Origin: an uncultured Clostridia bacterium
Lineage (GTDB): Bacteria > Bacillota > Clostridia > TANB77 > CAG-508
Assembly: GCA_944387395.1 (NCBI GenBank)
Contig: CALXEU010000063.1
Coordinates: 1-36,529, forward strand
Length of the DNA: 36,529 nucleotides
Reading direction: 5' to 3'
Of this stretch, positions 31,764-36,529 are shown one piece after another. The translations under genes and the position numbers were made by a program. The notes below the pieces were generated by a model. It was not told the DNA's origin and did no database searches. It was given only the letters and a program-made list of their open reading frames with translations. Every line of letters starts with the position of its first letter. Position 1 is the first letter of the stretch.

Positions 31764-32834
31764 TTATATTTCATTATCAAATACAAATTGTTCTTGCATT
31801 CTTCTTAGAGATTGCTTTATTGTTCTTGCTCTTACTTCTCCAATTCCATCTACTTCATCTAATCTTTGAATATCTGCATTAAGTATATGTTGAAAAGATT
31901 TAAAAGATTTTACTAGATTTTCCACAATACTACTTGGCATTCTTGGTATTTTACTTAATACTCTGTATCCTTTGGTTAATACTCCGACTTCATCATAATT
32001 ATCAAAATCCTGATATCCTAGAAGTTTGGCAATTGTTTGTGCTTTCATTAAATCTTCGTGACTTAATTTTTTTATCTCTTCTAGAACTTTTTCTGCCGTA
32101 CGTTTTTTATTTGTAATCATATAGTCTTTTACCATTAATAGTTCTTCTGTTCCTAAGTCTCCTATTAATTCTTGCAATTGTAATTCAAGTAATCTTCCAT
32201 CTTCTCCTAACTCAAATATTGCTTTTTGTACTTCGTCTACAACATTCATAACCATTTCTGCTCTTTGTATGCAAACTATAACATTTTCTAATGTTACTAT
32301 GTCATTAAATTCATATTCGTTTAATAAATTTAATTTTCTATCAAATACTTTCATGTATTTTTCTGCTGTCTGTAATGCTTGGTTTGCCTTTGTTATAACT
32401 TTTGAGGTATCTTCTAGAACATATCTATCTTTTCCTTTAAATATAGTTATAATATTTCTCCTTTGCGATATGCTTATTACTATATCTCCTGTCTGTTTTG
32501 CTGTACGTTCAGCTGTTCTATGTCTGGTTCCTGTCTCTACTGTTTCTATTGACGAATCTGGTATTAGTTGAGCATTTGCAAATAATATTTTTTTAAGATC
32601 CGAACTTAAAATTATTGCTCCATCCATTTTTGCAAGTTCATATAATTTTGCTGGGGAATAGTCTACATTTAGAAAAAAACCTCCATCTGCAAGTTCCATA
32701 ACTTCTTGACCATCGCCGACTACAATTAGTCCTCCAGTTTTAGCCTTCAATATATTTTCTAGTCCCTCTCTTATTGAGGTTCCTGGAGCAATTAATTTTA
32801 AAACTTCTAAAATCTCATTATTAATACTTGCCAT
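31764..32834 (-). CDS. disA: DNA integrity scanning protein, diadenylate cyclase DisA
   Basis: Makes c-di-AMP from two ATP and couples its level to DNA damage and sporulation. From the chosen start it has 356 aa: the DAC domain with DGAIIL (Asp71) and GTRHRTAERT (102-111, RHR 104-106), a helical linker, and a C-terminal RuvA-like HhH domain with LDEVDGIGEVRARTIKQSL. ATG at 32832-32834 is chosen because GAAAGGA lies 11 bases upstream; the frame is open to 32861 but that extension runs into the dispersed leader repeat. radA lies directly upstream, the classical gene order in Firmicutes. Confidence 0.97.
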   Translation of the reverse strand: MASINNEILEVLKLIAPGTSIREGLENILKAKTGGLIVVGDGQEVMELADGGFFLNVDYSPAKLYELAKMDGAIILSSDLKKILFANAQLIPDSSIETVETGTRHRTAERTAKQTGDIVISISQRRNIITIFKGKDRYVLEDTSKVITKANQALQTAEKYMKVFDRKLNLLNEYEFNDIVTLENVIVCIQRAEMVMNVVDEVQKAIFELGEDGRLLELQLQELIGDLGTEELLMVKDYMITNKKRTAEKVLEEIKKLSHEDLMKAQTIAKLLGYQDFDNYDEVGVLTKGYRVLSKIPRMPSSIVENLVKSFKSFQHILNADIQRLDEVDGIGEVRARTIKQSLRRMQEQFVFDNEI

Positions 32835-32844
32835 TTTTATAACA

Positions 32845-32991
32845 TTCCTTTCTAGGCACAATCTGTTTGGAAAAGAATTAAATTTTGACTAGGAAAACGA
32901 GTTTGAAATTTATGAGGCGTACTCCTTGTACGTTGATTAAATTTCAAATGAAGTTTGACAACGTCAAAATTGTAATTATTTTTCAACCTTA
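32845..32991 (-). repeat. Dispersed leader repeat, copy 3, with nested palindromic insertion (upstream of disA)
   Basis: The two halves of the leader repeat flank about 90 extra bases at the position of the hairpin loop. The insert has nested inverted repeats: AATTTTGAC (32881-32889) with GTCAAAATT (32963-32971), TTTGAAATTTA (32902-32912) with its complement (32938-32948), and CGTAC/GTACG at the centre (32918-32922 with 32928-32932). The right half (disA side) contains the disA ribosome binding site. Confidence 0.75.
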
Positions 32992-33014
32992 TTCCCCTAA
33001 AATTATAATTAATC

Positions 33015-34376
33015 TTAATTTAAAGTCTTTTGAACAGCCTCTCTTATTGTCTTCACTCCTATTATATCTATTTTGTAATTATCTTTCAATAGTTTTTTGT
33101 TAGTTTCTGGAATTATGCAAGTTTTAAATCCCATTTTTTCTGCTTCCTTTATACGCTTGTCTATCATGTTTACAGCTCTTATTTCACCTGTTAAACCAAC
33201 TTCACCAATTGCAACTAAGTCTTTTTGCAGAGGTATATTTTTAAAAATAGATGCAATAGCAAGTACTGTTCCTAAATCTACTGCTGGTTCTACAAGTCTT
33301 ATACCACTTACAACATTTAGATAAATATCTTGCGAACCTAGTGGAATACTTGCCTTCTTTTCCAAAACTGCAATTAACATTGTTAATCTGTTATAATCAA
33401 TTCCATTTGCAGCCCTTCTTGGTAGTCCATAAACACTAGGTGTTGTTAAGGCTTGTAGTTCTATTAATAAAGGCCTGGTTCCTTCCATACTTGCTACAAT
33501 TATTGATCCTGGTGGATTATCATCTCTCTCGGATATTAGTATTTTGGATGGATTTGTTATCTCTACCATTCCTTCATTTTTCATTTCAAACATTCCTACT
33601 TCATTTGTTGAGCCAAACCTGTTTTTTACACTTCTTAAAATTCTATATGAGAAATATCTTTCGCCTTCTAAATAAAGAACTGTATCTACCATATGTTCTA
33701 AAACTCTAGGACCTGCTATATTTCCATCTTTTGTTACATGTCCTATAATTATTGTTGTTATTCTATGTCCTTTAGATATGCGCATTATTCTTGCTGTAAT
33801 TTCACGAACCTGACTGACAGTACCTGCAGCTGAAGTTATTTCGCTTGAATACATTGTTTGTATTGAATCTATTATTACTAATTTTGGTTTTATTTCTAAT
33901 ATTGTCTCTTCGATTGCATCTATATCTGTCTCTGCTAAAAATAATATATTATTGTTTTTTATTCCTAGTCTATCTGCCCTTATTTTAACTTGTTCTGCAG
34001 ATTCTTCGCCAGAAACATACAAAACTTTTCCGGTTCCTGTTATTTTATCACATAGTTCTAATATAAGAGTGGATTTTCCTATACCAGGTTCTCCTCCTAG
34101 AAGGACTAAAGATCCATTAACAAGACCTCCTCCTAGTACTCTATTTAACTCTGGAATTCCTGTATCTACCCTTGATTCGTTCTTTCCAATAACTTCATCT
34201 AATACCTGCGTAACGGCTTTTTCTTTTACTTTGTTTGCAATTCCTGTACCTTTATTTTCAACAACTTTTTGTTCAAAAAATGTATTCCAACTATTACATG
34301 CAGGACACCTCCCAAGCCATTTTGGTGATTCGTATCCACATTCGTTGCAAACGAAAACTGTTTTTGCTTTTGCCAT
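33015..34376 (-). CDS. radA: DNA repair protein RadA
   Basis: RecA-like ATPase and branch-migration helicase in recombinational repair. The 453-aa protein has an N-terminal zinc finger (Cys10, Cys13, Cys24, Cys27), Walker A GGEPGIGKST (94-103), a Walker B-type LVIIDSIQT, the RadA-specific KNRFG motif (251-255), and the C-terminal Lon-like domain with SIPLGSQDIYLNVVSG, LGTVLAIAS and AIGEVGLTGEIR. AAAGG lies 6-7 bases before ATG. It is followed by disA. Confidence 0.98.
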   Translation of the reverse strand: MAKAKTVFVCNECGYESPKWLGRCPACNSWNTFFEQKVVENKGTGIANKVKEKAVTQVLDEVIGKNESRVDTGIPELNRVLGGGLVNGSLVLLGGEPGIGKSTLILELCDKITGTGKVLYVSGEESAEQVKIRADRLGIKNNNILFLAETDIDAIEETILEIKPKLVIIDSIQTMYSSEITSAAGTVSQVREITARIMRISKGHRITTIIIGHVTKDGNIAGPRVLEHMVDTVLYLEGERYFSYRILRSVKNRFGSTNEVGMFEMKNEGMVEITNPSKILISERDDNPPGSIIVASMEGTRPLLIELQALTTPSVYGLPRRAANGIDYNRLTMLIAVLEKKASIPLGSQDIYLNVVSGIRLVEPAVDLGTVLAIASIFKNIPLQKDLVAIGEVGLTGEIRAVNMIDKRIKEAEKMGFKTCIIPETNKKLLKDNYKIDIIGVKTIREAVQKTLN

Positions 34377-34429
34377 TCTTCTTCACCTTTCTTAAGTTAT
34401 ATATTCAGTTTAATCTTTTATCTTAAAAT

Positions 34430-36529
34430 TTAACTATTTCTTACGGCACATCCTGTCTTTGTTAAGTTAACTATTATCTTTTCAAGAATCGTATTTATTT
34501 CTTCATCTTGCAATGTTCTGTCGTTTGTTCCAAATGTTAATGTAAATGCTAAACTCTTTTTTCCTGGTTCTATACCTTTTCCTTTATATTCGTCAAAAAC
34601 TTGACTTTCGATTAAAAGTGAACCTGCTGCCTTTTTTATTTGTTTTGCAATATCTTGTGATTGTGTATCTTCATTAACTATAACACTTAAGTCTTTTTTT
34701 ACAGTTGGATATTTAGATATTTCTTTGTATTTCATTTTTCCAGTTTTTTTTGCAAGTAATCTATCTAAGTTAATTTCCATAACAAATACATCTTCATTTG
34801 TTATCTTTGGATGTACTTTTCCTATTATTCCTACAATGTCATTGTTTACAGAGATTTCTGCTGTTTGACCTGGATGAAATTCCTTTGGCATGTTTTTTGG
34901 TATTACAAAACTGTATCTTCCATTATATCCTAGAAAATCTAATAATTCTTCTGCAATTCCTTTTATTATGTAAAAGTCTACTTGTTTTTTAGAATTTATT
35001 CCAAAATAGTAGTTTCCTGTCATTAAGCATGCTATTTTATTTTCCTCTATGTAATTTTCTCCATTTTTGCAGAATGTTTTTCCTATTTCAAATATAGAAA
35101 CATCTTTGTTGTAATGTGCTAGATTATATTCATATATTTTATATAAAGAAGGAATTATGCTACATCTTAATGTACTTCTTTCTTCTGTTAGAGGTGCTAA
35201 TAGTTTTATTGGTGTTTCTTCATCTCTTGCTGTAAAGTTTTGAGCTTCATTTTCATTGACTAAAACGTATGATAATGTTTCATTAAGTCCTAAGTTCATC
35301 ATTTTGTGTCTTATTTCTCTTGTAGTTTTATCGAAGTTTCCAGATTTTATAGGCATTACTGGAACTTTTCCTTCTATATTGTCTACACCATAAATTCTAC
35401 CTACTTCTTCTATTAGATCCTCTTTTATAGAAATATCTAATCTTCTTCTAGGAACTGATACCTCTGCACTTTCGCCTTTGTCTTCATATTTAAATCCCAA
35501 TCTTCTAAATACATCTAAAACCGAGTCTTTTGCTATGTTTGTTCCTAAAACATCATTTATTTTTTTGTATGTAATTTCTATTTTTCTATCTGATAAATCT
35601 TCTGTATTAAATTCTGAAATTCCACCTACAACTGTTCCTTCTGCATATTCTGAAAGTAACTTTGCAGCTCTTTTTACTGCCATATATGTTCTATTTGGAT
35701 CTAGTCCTTTTTCAAATCTGTTACTTGCTTCGCTTCTTACTATTTTTTGTGATGTTTTTCTTACCTTTACAGAATTAAATATAGCAGATTCTATTATTAC
35801 ATTCTTTGTACTATCTGTAATTTCTGTATCTAGTCCACCCATAACTCCTGCTAATCCTATTGCTTTTTCTCCATCAGATATTACAATATCATCACTACTT
35901 AATACTCTTTTTATATTATCTAGTGTTGTTAACTCTTCTCCTTCTTCTGCCATTCTTACTTCTATACAATTTTTTAATTTATCTGCATCGTAGAAGTGTA
36001 ATGGTTGACCAAGTTCCAACATTACATAATTGCTTATGTCTACTACATTATTTATTGGCCTTATTCCTGAGGCAATTAATCTATTTTTTATAAATGTTGG
36101 GCTTTCCTTAATTTGCACATTTTTTACTTTTTTTGCTAAAAATATTGTACAATTATCTGTTTTTACATTTATCTTAAAAGAATCATTTATATCTTCATTG
36201 TTTTCTTTAAGCGATAAATCTACTTCTTTTACATTTTTATTGTAGATTGCTCCTACTTCATATGCCATTCCTAGAATACTTAATAAATCTCCTCTGTTTG
36301 CTGTTAGATCAAAATCTATAACCTCATCATCCATTTGCATATATTTAATTGGATCTTCTCCAACCGGTGCATCTTTTGGAAGTTCATGTATTCCTTCTAT
36401 ATCTTCTGGTTTTAAGAATTTTTGTTCTAGTCCTAATTCTTTTATTGAGCATAACATTCCATTCGATTCTTCGCCACGTATTGTTCCTCTTTTTATTTCT
36501 TCTCCTGGTAGTTTTGCTCCTGCGAGAGC
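34430..36529 (-). CDS. pheT: Phenylalanyl-tRNA synthetase beta subunit, N-terminus cut by window edge
   Basis: The beta subunit charges tRNA-Phe with the alpha subunit (PheS, expected beyond the right edge). The frame runs to the window end: upstream of an internal Met at 36457 it continues as ALAGAKLPGEEIKRGTIRGE and ESNG, the B2 tRNA-binding domain, so about 100 residues are missing. Following domains: B3/B4 (HFYDADKLK; GVMGGLDTEI; SRFEKGLDP-like SNRFEKGLDPN), B5, and the C-terminal anticodon-binding ferredoxin-like domain (KYPTVKKDLSVIV; DRTLQDEEI). 699 codons are visible. radA lies 53 bases downstream. Confidence 0.97.
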   Translation of the reverse strand, partial: ALAGAKLPGEEIKRGTIRGEESNGMLCSIKELGLEQKFLKPEDIEGIHELPKDAPVGEDPIKYMQMDDEVIDFDLTANRGDLLSILGMAYEVGAIYNKNVKEVDLSLKENNEDINDSFKINVKTDNCTIFLAKKVKNVQIKESPTFIKNRLIASGIRPINNVVDISNYVMLELGQPLHFYDADKLKNCIEVRMAEEGEELTTLDNIKRVLSSDDIVISDGEKAIGLAGVMGGLDTEITDSTKNVIIESAIFNSVKVRKTSQKIVRSEASNRFEKGLDPNRTYMAVKRAAKLLSEYAEGTVVGGISEFNTEDLSDRKIEITYKKINDVLGTNIAKDSVLDVFRRLGFKYEDKGESAEVSVPRRRLDISIKEDLIEEVGRIYGVDNIEGKVPVMPIKSGNFDKTTREIRHKMMNLGLNETLSYVLVNENEAQNFTARDEETPIKLLAPLTEERSTLRCSIIPSLYKIYEYNLAHYNKDVSIFEIGKTFCKNGENYIEENKIACLMTGNYYFGINSKKQVDFYIIKGIAEELLDFLGYNGRYSFVIPKNMPKEFHPGQTAEISVNNDIVGIIGKVHPKITNEDVFVMEINLDRLLAKKTGKMKYKEISKYPTVKKDLSVIVNEDTQSQDIAKQIKKAAGSLLIESQVFDEYKGKGIEPGKKSLAFTLTFGTNDRTLQDEEINTILEKIIVNLTKTGCAVRNS

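Noticed and set aside
33952-34395. 147-codon plus-strand frame opposite radA
   Set aside because: The RadA motifs on the minus strand cover the same bases, and the antisense frame shows low-complexity Phe/Ser/Pro sequence without family signs.
1-36529. CRISPR array, tRNA genes, rRNA, integrase or transposase genes
   Set aside because: No regularly spaced direct repeats, no cloverleaf-like sequence, and no recombinase motifs were found on either strand; repeats seen are few and palindromic.

Overview
This is a very AT-rich window (GC well under a third by eye) from a Gram-positive Firmicute, most likely an uncultured spore-forming clostridium. The lineage call rests on spoIVB (sporulation peptidase), disA/radA, a murT-gatD pair, bL32, EngA/Der, PlsY, an acetate-forming pta-ackA module and GAAAGGA-type ribosome binding sites. 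Nearly every gene is on the minus strand. The exceptions are an RluA-type pseudouridine synthase (10597-11472) and a small plus-strand cluster (13706-14627).

Layout from left to right. 1-1761: prfB, cut by the window edge and carrying its programmed +1 frameshift, preceded by a YgjP-type metallopeptidase. 1795-2385: a GC-richer single-gene cassette with a secreted-like protein and a perfect consensus promoter. 2391-5934: murT, a gatD-like gene lacking its catalytic Cys and His, and an orphan EctB-type diaminobutyrate aminotransferase, all behind one good promoter. 5974-6706: a second GC-richer cassette. 6722-10536: pta and two acetate kinase genes, separated by a 169-bp element with perfect 21-bp terminal inverted repeats. 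10555-12663: the pseudouridine synthase, an HTH protein and RNase P RNA. 12690-14659: a membrane-anchored protein, an orphan small protein, and a toxin remnant with an intact YgiT-type antitoxin. 14683-17903: gpsA, plsY and der. 18034-22942: an atypical kinase-like protein and two paralogous PF10131 membrane proteins. 22954-24245: rpmF and a ZIP transporter. 24341-29274: an acyl-CoA synthetase, a TetR regulator with a palindromic operator candidate, a membrane protein and a CNNM/CorC protein. 29389-36529: spoIVB, a cyclophilin, disA, radA and pheT (cut at its 5' end).

The most interesting signal is murT - degenerate gatD - ectB-like. The GatD homologue keeps the family scaffold but has Gly90 where the nucleophilic Cys belongs and Leu187 where the catalytic His belongs, so it should not release ammonia from glutamine. 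A gene predicted to make 2,4-diaminobutyrate follows in the same orientation. I infer that this MurT may use another amine, possibly diaminobutyrate, on the D-Glu alpha-carboxyl of lipid II, as the bridge in B-type peptidoglycan would require. This is a hypothesis.

Other structure that the genes do not explain: a dispersed leader repeat (three copies, each ending in the ribosome binding site of gatD, der or disA, one with a nested palindromic insertion); a long-hairpin repeat (two copies, one forming the C-terminus of a membrane protein); and a spoIVB reading frame whose membrane anchor lies upstream of any usable start codon, next to an A7 run.
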